Shown here piece after piece: positions 1 to 10,861 of a stretch of DNA of 64,000 nt. Made by a program: the position numbers and the translations under genes. The notes under the pieces were generated by a model. That model was not told the origin of the DNA and searched no databases. It was given only the letters and a program-made list of their open reading frames with translations. Position 1 is the stretch's first letter, and the number at the start of each line of letters is the position of its first letter. The stretch comes from Sipunculus nudus (lineage: Eukaryota > Annelida > Sipuncula > Golfingiida > Sipunculidae): contig CM049307.1 of NCBI GenBank assembly GCA_026874595.1, forward strand, positions 29,176,362 through 29,240,361. The letters are read 5' to 3'.

Positions 1-34
1 ACAGGGCCCTTGCAGATACCGTGACGGTAAAAAG
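1..34 (+). CDS. DOK7: Dok-7 exon 1, 3' part (start of PH domain)
   Basis: The window opens inside a coding exon. Read from base 2, the last codons give GPCRYRDGKK, directly followed by a GTAAAT donor at 35-40. Human Dok-7 has GQVKLRDGKK at the same place, and from memory its exon 1 also ends after codon 18 (KK) in phase 0. This is the first strand of the PH domain, which in Dok-7 binds membrane phosphoinositides. Intron 1 is only 96 bp (35-130). The start codon lies upstream of the window. The stretch is short, so the call rests on the RDGKK motif, the donor, and the continuation into exon 2. Confidence 0.78.
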
Positions 35-130
35 GTAAATTATCTTAAACCCAGATCGGTCAGCTCCGTTTATTATTTGAACTCTCGTTTTTGCTATTAT
101 CGCTAAATTTTTATCGTTTCTCACTTTCAG

Positions 131-176
131 TGGAAGCCAAGGTGGTGTTTGATAAGAAAGTTGTCTCCGGTTGCGG
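131..176 (+). CDS. DOK7: Dok-7 exon 2 (PH domain)
   Basis: A 46-nt exon lies between a good acceptor (CTTTCAG at 124-130) and a consensus donor (GTGAGT at 177-182). It reads WKPRWCLIRKLSPVA plus the first base of a split codon. Human Dok-7 has WKSRWLVLRKPSPVAD, and human exon 2 is, from memory, also 46 nt (c.55-100). The W-K-x-R-W core is a PH-domain signature. The split codon joins exon 3 to give GAT, Asp, as in vertebrates. If the donor is not used, the frame stays open into the intron to a TGA at 341-343. Confidence 0.93.
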
Positions 177-1542
177 GTGAGTGGATTTGTTTTGATAAAA
201 TGAGTCAGAGTTTCACGTCTAAAACAGCCACACATGACCGTGTGAGAACTGTGCAGGGACTGCAGCAGTCCTCCCGTACCCGTGAACTGTCTTCTCACCT
301 GCTCTGTCCAGCATATAGTCATTTAATAAAGTTTAGAAATTGATCTGTCTTTGTCATGTCCACTTCCTGTGTACAGTGTAGTTAATAAACTTTACAAGTG
401 CAAAAGGGGGGGGGGGGGGGGGGGGGGTGGCATAGGTCAGACAGCCACATGTCGACTGTGTTGTGAGCCCAGTGGGATGGGAGGTAGGGTGGTGATCAGG
501 GCCCAGTCGACCCTCACAGGTCATCTTGGCTGTTGTATAAACTTAATAAAGTTTAATTTGAGAGTAAGATCAGCTGACTTGGTTATTTTAATCTCAAGTT
601 TTAATATATATATTTTTTTTATATATGATCATCAGATTACTTTTTGCCTTTTCATACTGTACAATATACCAATGGTAAAAGTGCAGTTGAACAGACCCAT
701 TAAAAAAAGGTTGTATTTTGTAATGTATAGAAAGTGTAACCACTTCCATTAAAATGTCTTTGCAAATGTGGAATTTTACATTCCTGCACATCTGCTGATA
801 TGAACTTTATTTACCCTTATTTTCGTTTAAATATTATTGGCTGTTGCTATAGGTCTAGACCTGGACATAGATCATACAGGCTGAAGTTCTGGCACAAGCA
901 CACTGACCTTGCCAGACCCATCTATGGGAGCTGTTTCTCTGGCCCTGACTGTCAGACCTACTAGAATATTTGCTGTTGTTCCATATTTGAGTAATCATTT
1001 TAAATTTTGTTTAATTTTAATTTTTGCCTTTTATGTAAGACTTTCCACAACTTTGAGAATATGCATAGACTCGGTTTCTGCAAAATTACTTCAGAATTTT
1101 CATAAATGTGACGGAAGCCTCCTGCTTGATTTTAAATAGATCTTTACCTAAGCAAGTTTAAAATATATGTACTCACAGATTCATGTTTAAACAAAAGACC
1201 TTTATAAATATATATTCATCGATTATTGATTCAGATAAAGTCCATATATGATTTTTAATGAAAACATAGTTCGGCCTATTCCCAGTTAAGCATGTTAAGA
1301 AATTAATGAAAACTGATTAATATAATGGGCTTTATTTGTAAATTTCTTTATGTATGTTGGCCTATAACTTTAAAGTTTATCCAAAATTGCACTGAGTATT
1401 TCCCATAATGGAAATGTCTGTATGTACTTACAGCTTTTCACTTAAGAGCATAAGTGCTAACCGGGAATAGTAGGGACCTTTATCTCTTGGACAATGTGTC
1501 TGGGTCCAGAGCTCTAGACACTTGGAATATATCTGACCTCTA
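177..1542. other. Intron 2, 5' part, with AATAAA motifs and a G-run
   Basis: This is non-coding sequence after exon 2. It holds three AATAAA-type hexamers (about 327, 385 and 545), each in a similar AATAAAGTTTA or AATAAACTTTA context, and a run of 22 G at 406-427. The hexamers could serve intronic polyadenylation of a short Dok-7 transcript or be left over from a repeat. No coding exon was recognised from 550 to 1540. Confidence 0.4.
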
Positions 1543-2882
1543 CCAGAGTTTGGTCCAAAAGTACCTGTACTCAAAGTACTCGTACTCATGAGTACTTTTT
1601 AGAGTGCTCTGTACTCATACTCAAGTACTTTCTTCCAAATGACCAAGTACTCATACTAGTACTTGAGTACCATGTAAGTACTCATAAAAAACGAAAATAA
1701 AGTACTTTTATGAGTACTATTGATTACTTCAGTATATGCACATATAATTATAAAATTATATATATTTATACACAAATGATACAAACATGCTTACATACAT
1801 TTATACATACCTATATTTTGTGAACATTGTTTGTGGGGGGAAACTCAAACACCACGTTTGCATGCACATTGACACAAGATTGGCAAACAATAGCAGATCA
1901 CCAAGTTGCTCATCCATAAGCAAAGCCTAAAGTGGATGTGTGTATTAGAGTCCTGGTCTGATGAAAAAGATGAAACCCACTTCCCTATCAGTGTTGCACA
2001 CATAGTCATAGGTGTTAAATATGACAAAACCCCTCATCACTGCTGGCTGACCAGTTAATGTTATTGTTATAGACCATCAGGCTAATGCCCATTACAAGAC
2101 CTCTCTTATTCCTGCTAGCTGTGACATCCCAACTTGGTAGGTAATCTGATAATTGGGCTGGTAAGCCTACTCAAGTTGTGATACAAGTATTATATTGAGG
2201 GATGTATCGCAGTGGTCTTGCTTGCATCAGGTTGCATTCATATTGTTGTAAACGGCCCATAATCTCAGTATTATGATAAGAATGATAAATTAACACAATA
2301 GTTTACATGTGAGCTCACAACCCAAACTGAATCGTCGTCTCCATGGACACAGGTCATTTCCTGCATTGCCTGCAAGCTGCCTGCGTCCTGTAACCCGTTT
2401 GAGCCATGCATGTGTTTATGCGATAATAAATTTAACCAACATGCCGAGGGATTTACCAATGTGCTGGATTAAAACAGAACTATTCTCGCTCATGTTTGGT
2501 ATTATTAGAAAATACACAAAAAAAAAAACTAATGATTGGTCTGATTCATGTTGATTGACAGCGTACCTGTAGGCTATGAAGTGTTGTCAGAAATGACGAA
2601 AATATTTGCATCTTCATAAGGCCTTATAATGCGTTCCTCAGACTTAGATCTGTAAAGACACTTTTACGCCAGTAATCTAGTCTTTATGCCAGAGGGTCGA
2701 CATGATGCTATATTCCTGCTGGTCATCTATGCCTCTGCCCCTCTGAGTCTTGTTACTTGTTACATAATGTATGAGACTTGCTCCTGGTACACTCCGTCAC
2801 ACTCATAAACATTGGCCCCAGCTGTCATGTACTCTGGTCTATCACATCCTTCCCTCTCTCTCTCTCTCTCTCTGTATATATA

Positions 2883-2942
<60 letters not shown>

Positions 2943-3797
2943 CCTAGAAGTATGTAAATAATATATAAATTACAATTAACACAGAAAGTTCTAATTAAAA
3001 TTGGTATAACTGAACTATAACGGATGCAGCTCTAGTGTGTACCCTGCCTTCTAAAGAATAGTCACTCTCATAGTCAGTCAATCATAACCTCTCTCTCTCA
3101 GTATCAGTGTATATATATATATGTCCAGGAATATATATCCAGGAATTAGGACAACAAACCCATAAGTGATCATTACCACCATTCTCATCAAGTATATCAA
3201 CTTTTTATATGTGGCCTTGCATTATAGAAAGTCTTTATAATACAACCTATTACTGATGAGTTCATATTTACACAAATTATAAATTTAATTAGAAGAGATC
3301 AAGTAGGGTCTTTGAATATTTATTATTGCATAACACTGACAACTTATCCCATAATCATCATTGTATTTGTATTTAGAATTTCACAGGGGTGTAATCAATT
3401 GAAAAATTCAAGGGAAACAATATTTAAGCTATTATTCATTAAAATAAAAGTGTGGATAGTTATTTTTTAATGATAACAAGGACTAGCCTGCAGTTCATTT
3501 ATTATCTAACATTTTGGATTTATAATAAATCTAATAATAATTATCAGATTGTTCAAACTAATTAATCTTACTTAAAAGTTAAACAGCTCTTACGGCTCTT
3601 GAATTTTTATTAGTTCCTTGTAAAGTAAACAACTTGAGTAGACATTCTATAAGCAAATTCTTATATTATTATGACATCAAACAGAAGACTGATTCATTTG
3701 CACTCCACATCTTAGATTTAACTGCTGAAAGTACTCATTACAGTACTCATGAGTACATTTGGAGTACTTGGTACTTGTGCTTCCAAACTGGAAGTCA
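1543..3797. mobile_element. Probable non-autonomous hAT-like element
   Basis: The left end is CAGAGTTTGGTCCAAAAGTACC followed by many AGTACT/GTACTC motifs up to about 1720. The right end (about 3732-3797) is the inverted counterpart, with AGTACTCATGAGTAC and ending GTGCTTCCAAACTGG. Such AGTACTCGTACTC-rich inverted ends are typical of hAT-superfamily transposons. No transposase frame is present. I could not identify a convincing 8-bp target duplication, so the exact ends are uncertain. The interior is AT-rich and carries a (CT)n/(TA)n microsatellite. Confidence 0.45.
2852..2936. repeat. (CT)n followed by (TA)n microsatellite
   Basis: About ten CT units are followed by a short spacer and then more than 25 uninterrupted TA units. 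It lies inside the hAT-like element of intron 2. Confidence 0.95.
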
Positions 3798-3844
3798 GAC
3801 CATCTAGAAAATATGTTGATATCCCAGACTTCCATCATAATTGT

Positions 3845-5106
3845 ATATATATGTTTTCATACCGGTCCCGCCGCCGCCACATATAAATCTTGTTGGCGAG
3901 ATAACTCAAAAAATATTTCACGAATCTTTACCAAACTTGGTATATGTATAGATATGGGTGAGAGGACGACGCCTATTTAAAATGAGATCATGACCTTGAT
4001 TAGGAGAGTGTCCTTGACCTTGAATAGGTCCAATTTTGGGGAAAATCACACAAATTCTTAAATATCTCAAGAAATCTTGCTTGGATTGATCCCAAAATCA
4101 AGTTGATGGAACATCATGGATAGGGTTGTCATGTTCCAGAAACTGGTGGCACCACCTATTATTCTTTACATGTTTTCGTGCCGTTTAATACCCCCTAAAT
4201 TGCTACTTGACAGTACTGTGAGCATTATAAGTCAAAAACTAATGGACAGATTTCTTTTATATTATGCATATACATAGATATGGGTTATGGGATGATGTTT
4301 ATTTAAATTGGGGTCATGATCTTTTCAATGAGTGGCCTTGACCTAGAATATTGCCATATATGGTAAAAATCACACAAAATCATTAATTTCTCAATAAGGA
4401 ATGCATGGATTGGTCCAAAAATCAACTTGACCGAAGATCTTGAATAGTAATGTCAAGTACCGGAAACAGGTGGCGCCACCTGTTATTCTTTTACTTGTTT
4501 TTGTGCCGTTTAATACCCCCATCATTGCCACTTAACAGTACTGTGAGCATTATAAGTCAAAAACTAATGGACAGATTTCTTTCATAATATGCATATACAT
4601 AGACATAGGTTATGGGATGATGTCTATATATATTGGGGTCATCACCTTTCCTATTTGAGTGGCCTTGACCTTGAATATTGCCATATATGGTGAAAATTAC
4701 ACAAAAACATTAATATCTCAATAAGGGATGCATGGATTGGTCCAAATATCAACTTGATCGAGATCTTGGATAGTATTGCAATGTACCAGAAACAGGTGGC
4801 ACCACCTGTTATTCTTTTACTTGTTTTCGTGCCATTAAAGACCACATCATTGCCACATAACAGTACTGTGAGCATTATAAGTCAAAAAATAATGGACAGA
4901 TTTCTTTCATATTATGCATATACATAGACATGGGTTAGGGGATGATGTATATTGAAATTGGGGTCATGACCTTTTCTATGAGAGTGACCTTTTCTATGAG
5001 TGTGGTCTGATATTAATTGTTGCTGAAGATGGGGGGCCTATTCTTAAAGGGGGGGGATTAATTGTCTTGGGATACTATGGCACCTGCGGTGCCAAGAAAT
5101 GTCTAG
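3845..5106 (+). mobile_element. Family D element, copy 1 (Helitron-like, non-autonomous)
   Basis: The left part (GTTTTCATACCGGTCCCGCCGCC) matches the copy at 18.9 kb, but the extreme 5' end is missing. The interior is a tandem of about 325 bp: the phrase CAGTACTGTGAGCATTATAAG starts at 4211, 4536 and 4861. GGTGGCGCCACC-type palindromes recur. The 3' end is a G-run, then GGGATACTATG, a hairpin GGCACC-TGC-GGTGCC at 5079-5093, nine bases, and CTAG at 5103-5106, followed by TT. A hairpin about ten bases before CTRR is the known Helitron 3' signature. There is no Rep/helicase frame, so it would depend on another element. Confidence 0.72.
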
Positions 5107-6018
5107 TTAAGCTTAAATAAATCTGTGATTTTAATTGCATTTCTTTGGTTTGAGGCTTAGACCATAAGTATTCTTAATATAGGCATAAGGATTCTGTCTC
5201 GTGGTTCAGCAGTGACACAGATTCCTGCCATAACTGGCCCACACAGCTTTATTTGCATACAGAATCTCTCGGCCAAAAGTCCTGGCAATATTAATAATGC
5301 TGTGTCAATCATCAGTAACTGACAGGTTCAGTCGAAGGTTGTTTTAGGACGATAGGTGCCGGTAGTGAGGAAAATCGACTGGTTTAAAATAAGTTTATGG
5401 ATATGATGATTTATGCTTTGTAATTCAATTTTATTTAATATTCTCTGGATAACATTAATTTCATTTTTAATTTCATTTATATAAATCACAAAAGCATTTT
5501 AAAATTGTTCATATAGCTGTCGCTTAAAAGAATGATTTCAAGGCAGAATTGATTTTTCTCCAATGTCGTCAACAGATGTTTGATATAATTTTGGCCCCAT
5601 TACACAGGGTCAATGTTCCCTAAAACTTCCCTGAATATATAAATTTTTTTACATGAAGCCTTACATTTTCCTTTAAACTAACAGACATTTTTTCTTTCAT
5701 AGCTAAAATATATATTTATATATCAAATATATATTTAAATGTATATAATATGTTTAAACTTTACATTTTTAGATAGAAAAAATTAGATGGGTTACAGTAA
5801 ATTGAATGGGTTATGCAAACTGGAATTTACGTAACCCACAAATGGGTTACGCCAATTTCTAATTTGTCCACGCCTGTAGTTCTGACCGTCATTCTCGTCA
5901 ATAGTTTTAGCATCATGTCAGTGTCAGAATTTCAACATTTCAAAATAAATTTGATAAATAGCAGTTACGTTGTTTAAAATTTATTAATTTATGTTTCATA
6001 CAATGTGACCACTTTTTT
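5107..6018. other. Intron 2, AT-rich spacer
   Basis: I see no exon or recognisable element here. The sequence is AT-rich, with short duplicated words such as GGGTTACG around 5790-5850. Confidence 0.5.
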
Positions 6019-9000
6019 AGGTTAGCATGGTCCATTCTCCATCTGTCCGTCTGTCCTTCCATATGTTAGACTGGCATGTTTTGAAACCATTAGACTTGGC
6101 ATACTGTTAGACGTCCCTAAGATCTCCTTCCAAACTAAAACTTGGTCACTGCGACTTAGTTCCTTTGAGATCAAAAGAAAAAATTCAAATTTTCCATTTA
6201 AAACCTTCTTTCACTTTCAGGACTGCCTAATATCAAAACCAAGCATCTGTTTTTCTTAATATTTACCATAAATATTCCCCTATAAAGTTTTTATGTACAT
6301 GTCAGAAATTAAGTTACTTAACTTATAAAAGTTATGGGCTCAAATATAATGCACTTTGTAAAAAATCAGGAAAGATATTTACTCACTTAACTTGTTAAGT
6401 GCTGAAGCTAGAGACTTTTTTTTCAGGTGAAAAAATTTATTAAATCAGGATTCAATTGTTTACCATAAATTAGATCTTAATTTTGTAAATTTGTTGAGTT
6501 TTTTTAACTTATTTGCCGTAATATAAAATCAGTACCTTAAATTTTGTACAACTTGGCATGGTGTTCTTTCTTGTAAGTACATTTTATTTAATTTTCACAG
6601 CAGGTAAACATAATTAATTAATCTGTTAAATTCTGAAATTTGAAAATAAAAGCTAAAAAAAGGCTAGTTATTGAAGTATTGTATTCATTTGCATTTCCAG
6701 GCTGTTCCCCCACTTCTGGTCACAACCCTGCTTGGGTAACCTTATTAGTGATCCAACACTGGTCCAGCACCCCTACTGTCACAGGTGTACATTTATTCTC
6801 AAGACACCTCCCCATGCCCCCCCCCCCACAAAGTGTATTGCAATAATTGTAATTGTTCAAACTATATTTCTTAAATTGTAAAGCTGTTTCCACTCCAATG
6901 TACAAAACATTTCTTGAGTAATCAAGAAGATGCAATGTTGTGGTAATGTAGGATTTTTTAAGAAATTAATTTTTATATAAATTATATAATCAAGATAAAA
7001 TAATTAAACACACCAGTAGGCATAATTTGATAATATTTGAGCCAAATCATTGATAGCTTAAGGTGCAATTTAGAATTATGGATTCTGAATCAAGTGTTGT
7101 TTTAAAAAAAAATTATGTAATAAAAAATGAGGATCTAATGCAAACATTCGTTCATTATTCTCGTGCCTAAGTGCATTGAAATTTGCTATGTTTTTCCATC
7201 TTTCTGCCTGTTTTAAAATAGTAAATAACTATGAATACGTTTTTTCCTGTAAGCACCATTGAATTAAAATTCATATCCTGTATGTATTATATATATGCAA
7301 AGGTGTTGTAACTCAAACCTATAACCCCCCCTGCCATTGAGTCCTTCCATCTGTGCACTGTGGACAACAGTTTTATTGCATAAAATTTATTAAATAAAGA
7401 TAATATATATACAAATATTTTCCCCAACCGCACCCTCTATCAAATCCTTTCACCTGTGGACTGGGGACTTTATTGCAACTGTTCACATTTTATAAAATTG
7501 ATAAATTATTTTTAGCTCAGCTGACTGTAAGTCATCTGAGCTATAGCGATCATCCTTTGTCTGTCATCTATCCGGCCGTCTGTCCCTTAACAGGGCACAA
7601 ATCGTAACCACTGGACCTGGAATCTTCTAACTTGACATTTAGGGAGGTCCATGAAAATTCTCCTTGAAAACCTGGAATTAGGTCTCTGTTACCCATATTC
7701 TTCGAGCTATGGGGCTCCGAAGAACCCCCCAGAATAATGGAAAATTTAATACAAAAGCTCAAGTATCTGAACAACTTATGCATTGATCACCATGATTCTC
7801 TGCATAGATATTGATCATGGAGTGTTCCATCAGTTTCTGCAGACTGGTGGCGCTACCTGTATTTTTTAAATTTTTTTATGATTTTTTTTCTCTATTTTTG
7901 AGAGGAAAGGTTTGAAAACAGATTTGACAACTTGCCCAGTTTCAGCAGCCAAGTCAAAAGGTCACTCAGTACAACCAGGTGGGGTCCAGACATCAGTATT
8001 AACCCTGGCAACTGACCTGGCTCTGTCTGGTGTGTAGACATGTGTATAGATCTCACATTATGACATAGGTCTTCATCATACACAAAACTGGTGGTGCCAC
8101 CTGCAACCATTTTTGCACAGTGTCCCTCTGTTTGTCTGCTGTGGGATAAAATCACTCATATCTTGGCAGTGGTTTGACATATCTGCCTCAAATTTTGCAG
8201 GTTTATACATCTTGGATAGCTTTCTGGATTTTGTGGCAGGTGGCGCCACCTTTGTTTATGTTTAGGCTGCAGACATCCAGGCATATATCTCAAGACTGTT
8301 TTGCTGTATCCTCCTGAAATGTTGCATGTGTTTAGATCTCACATTGCTCTTTATCATACACAAAACTGGAGGCACCACCTGCAACCATTTTTGCACAGCA
8401 GGTGTCTGTTTGTCTGCCATGGGCCAAAATCACTTGTATCTCAGTAGTGGTTTGACTTATCTGCCTAAAATTTTGCAGGTTTATACATCTTGGATAACTT
8501 TCTCGATTTTGTGGCAGATGGCACCACCTACATTAATGTTTACGCTGCATGCATTCTGGTTTATATCTCAGGACTGGTTTGACATATCCCCCAGAAATGT
8601 TGCATGTGTATAGATCTGACATAGCTCTTAATCATACACTAGATTGGTGGCGCCACCTTCACCATTTTTTCACAGTGTCCTTCTGTTTTCTGCTGTGGGA
8701 TAAAATCACTCATATACAAGTAGTGGTTTGACTTATCTGCCTAAACTTTTGCATATGTATACAATTTGGACAGCTTTCTTGATTTTGTGGTAGGTTGAGC
8801 AACCTACATACACAATTATTGGTTGCAGACATCCATGCTAATATGCAACACACCTCACTCTATTTCCTCTTGCCAATCAATCCATGCCTCACTTCACCTG
8901 TCCCACTCTGATTTCGGCTGATACATGTAGTCGTTTGTAGACTACCAGTATTCTAGTTTTAAATTGTCCTAGTCCGAAACTTGCAGGTCCATTTTGCTGA

Positions 9001-9461
9001 TATAATAATGACTAAATTAGATATGCAGGACATTAGAGGATCAATATTGAATTTTAATAAGAAACCTCCATTCATACTCCCAAAATTTGCACAGGTTTGC
9101 ATTAGGCCTGTAGGCCTTGTTATAATATTGATAAGTTTAATAAAAAAAAAGGATCTACCTGAACAAATATGTCAACTGCTGAATTGTCAACAGCTTATCA
9201 AAAAGCCAACCAAGCATGGTAATAGTATAGATCTGATATTTACAAAATACCTACATGCTTCAGTTTCAACAGTAGGAAACATACGGTCAGATCACAAAAT
9301 ATTATTTGCAAAATATTATTTGCAACAATATCTTCAATCATATCAAACATCCGTGGCCTATTTTACTGGTTCCTCTCAGACTTGATCTCCATTTGATATT
9401 ATTATAGATTTTTAACTTCAAGGTCAGCTTAAGCTAAGCACAGTGACCCATGGGTTCCTTG
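6019..9461 (+). mobile_element. Family B element, copy 1 (host of nested family C)
   Basis: The left side (GTTAGCATGGTCCATT, then CTGTCCGTCTGTCC) matches the start of family A elements after an internal deletion of the 5' hairpin. The body aligns by eye with the 23.7-24.9 kb and 39.6-40.5 kb copies (for example AAATGTGTAAACTACTGAA-like and GATCATGGTAATAG-like phrases). The right end is GCTAAGCACAGTGACCCATGGGTTCCTTG followed by a T-run. A family C element interrupts it at 7514-9119: the flanks TAAAATTGATAAATT and ATATTGATAAGTTTAA are contiguous in the other copies. No protein of its own. Confidence 0.65.
7514..9119 (+). mobile_element. Family C element, copy 1, nested in family B
   Basis: It starts after a T-run with the hairpin AGCTCAGCTGACTGTAAGTC...CTGAGCT and ends AGGCCTGTAGGCCTTG, again before T. 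The first part resembles the tandem unit at 44.8-45.8 kb (CTTAACAGGGCACAAATCGT). The second part repeats about every 278 bp: TGGTTTGACWTATCTGCC occurs near 8170, 8449 and 8725. The palindrome GGTGGCGCCACC is embedded in each unit. A 3'-end homologue lies at 48.8-49.9 kb. It has no coding capacity and is probably mobilised in trans. Confidence 0.72.
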
Positions 9462-10577
9462 TTTTTTTTTTTTTTTTTTGGGGGGGGGGGGTTGCAGGTT
9501 TCCTGAAACCCTCTCCTTTCCAGACGCCTTACCTTTTATAAAAGGTTTCACACCAGTTTTGCTGCCTAGGTCCCCCCCCCCACTTATTACAGGCCCTAGG
9601 ATGTTTTTAAGATTTGTTTCCCGGCTTGGGCCATTTTTCAAAATCCAGGCTCTGCCCCTGATAACTGCAATGCATGTTCAAGTAAAAATGGTCCATATGG
9701 CTGTTGTCAATGATAAATGATCTGTCAGTAGTGTGAAGCATGTAGAGTTGTAGAGACAGTGTCAAAAGTATTGTTATCCATTGGCATTTGATAAAAGGTG
9801 GCAGCAAAAATTATAAAAATTGTGTTTTGTGAAACTTGATTGGTGTCTTGAACTGCTAGTAGGTGTCACCACCAAAGCTGAAGTTGTAATTTGACCAGTT
9901 AGCACCAGTAATCCCAACTTAGCAGATGTGTTAGACTGATCAGGAATCATCACAACATCTATATCTCTAGAGACTCTTGCAGCATCTCTGAACGCTGTTG
10001 CAGCTGCTGTTGTAGTCTTATATAATGTTATTGTTGACAGTCCTGCATCATTTATCCTAGACTTGATTGGTGTTGTAGGCTCATCAGGACCAAACAAAAC
10101 ATTTATATCTCTTTGGTCTGTTCAGGCTTCTCCTGAGGCTGTTGCAGTCTGTGAAGTTTATTTAAGTGAAGTCTAGTGAAAGCAAGTCTGTCCATATCAA
10201 ACACCAGTACATGGCTGCTGTTAAGGTTACTAGAAAGACAGCATTGTCTGTAGTGTAGGCATAATTTAAAATACATTATCAATGAACTTCATAGAAATGT
10301 TCAAGGGAGTCCCAAGACGGGAATGTGTTAATTAAGCTTCCAGTATGACCTCACTATTTGTGGGGGCATGAACTCTCCAAGTTCTGTCAGGTTGTATATG
10401 TTTGTCATTTCAAAATGTTCTTGTTCTGTGATGCCTGAAGGATAAAATGCACAAACCAGATTAAATCCTTGATCATAAATCTGCCATTTCTTAAACACTC
10501 ATTTTATACACTTTAACTAATTCTAGAAAATGTCAGATTAATAGTAATGTTGTGTAAATGTCCATTTCTTTCCATAG
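9462..10577. other. Intron 2, 3' part
   Basis: This is non-coding sequence up to the exon 3 acceptor. It starts with T and G homopolymer runs (9462-9491) that trail the family B element. A Thr/Ser/Ala-rich open frame on the minus strand is listed separately. The last 80 bases are pyrimidine-rich and end CTTTCCATAG, the acceptor of exon 3. Confidence 0.5.
9774..10097 (-). other. Unidentified 107-codon open frame, Thr/Ser/Ala-rich
   Basis: The frame reads into PTTPIKSRINDAGLST and VMIPDQSNTSAKLGLL and is unusually rich in Thr, Ala and Ser. I do not recognise a family. The phrase CTGTTGCAG with similar neighbours occurs at about 9992 and 10140, so this may be a degenerate tandem repeat. A stop lies directly upstream of the ATG. 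There is no splice-site support and no partner exon, so a real gene is unlikely but not excluded. Confidence 0.15.
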
Positions 10578-10808
10578 ATCGGCTACATCTTTATTTGTAC
10601 AAGGACAGTGTGGACTGCTGTAAACAGATCAATGAGAAGAACGTCATTTCACTGGAGGATTTCTTTGGGATCCAGTCTGGCTTCCAGTTGGACAAGGAGA
10701 GTCATGTGATGGCCATAGTGTGTAAGAAGGTGGTGGTGGTGCTGGCATTCAGTCAACGCATGATGCAGATCGATTGGGAGATCAAAATCAGGGAGCAGCT
10801 AGGAGAAG
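10578..10808 (+). CDS. DOK7: Dok-7 exon 3 (main part of PH domain)
   Basis: The exon is bounded by the acceptor TTTCCATAG and the donor GTGAGC at 10809, and runs phase 1 to phase 1. With the split Asp it reads DRLHLYLYKDS, then SLEDFFGIQSGF, then HVMAIVCKKVVVVLAF, and finally IDWEIKIREQLGE. This tracks human Dok-7 (YKD, TLEDICGLEPG, HTLAIVC, CAWDARIRYALGE). At 231 nt it equals, from memory, human exon 3 (c.101-331). The invariant C-terminal helix Trp of PH domains is present (DWEIKIREQL). Dok-7 acts at the cytoplasmic face as adaptor and activator of the receptor kinase MuSK in vertebrate muscle. The invertebrate role is inferred only. Confidence 0.96.
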
Positions 10809-10861
10809 GTGAGCTTGGGACATTGATCTCTTTTTATCAAGGTAGGATCCTCGTTCATTAT

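Noticed and set aside
351..752. 133-codon frame with a glycine run
   Set aside because: It passes through a 22-G homopolymer and AT-rich intron sequence. It has no homology and no splice support, and the Dok-7 intron 2 interpretation explains the region.
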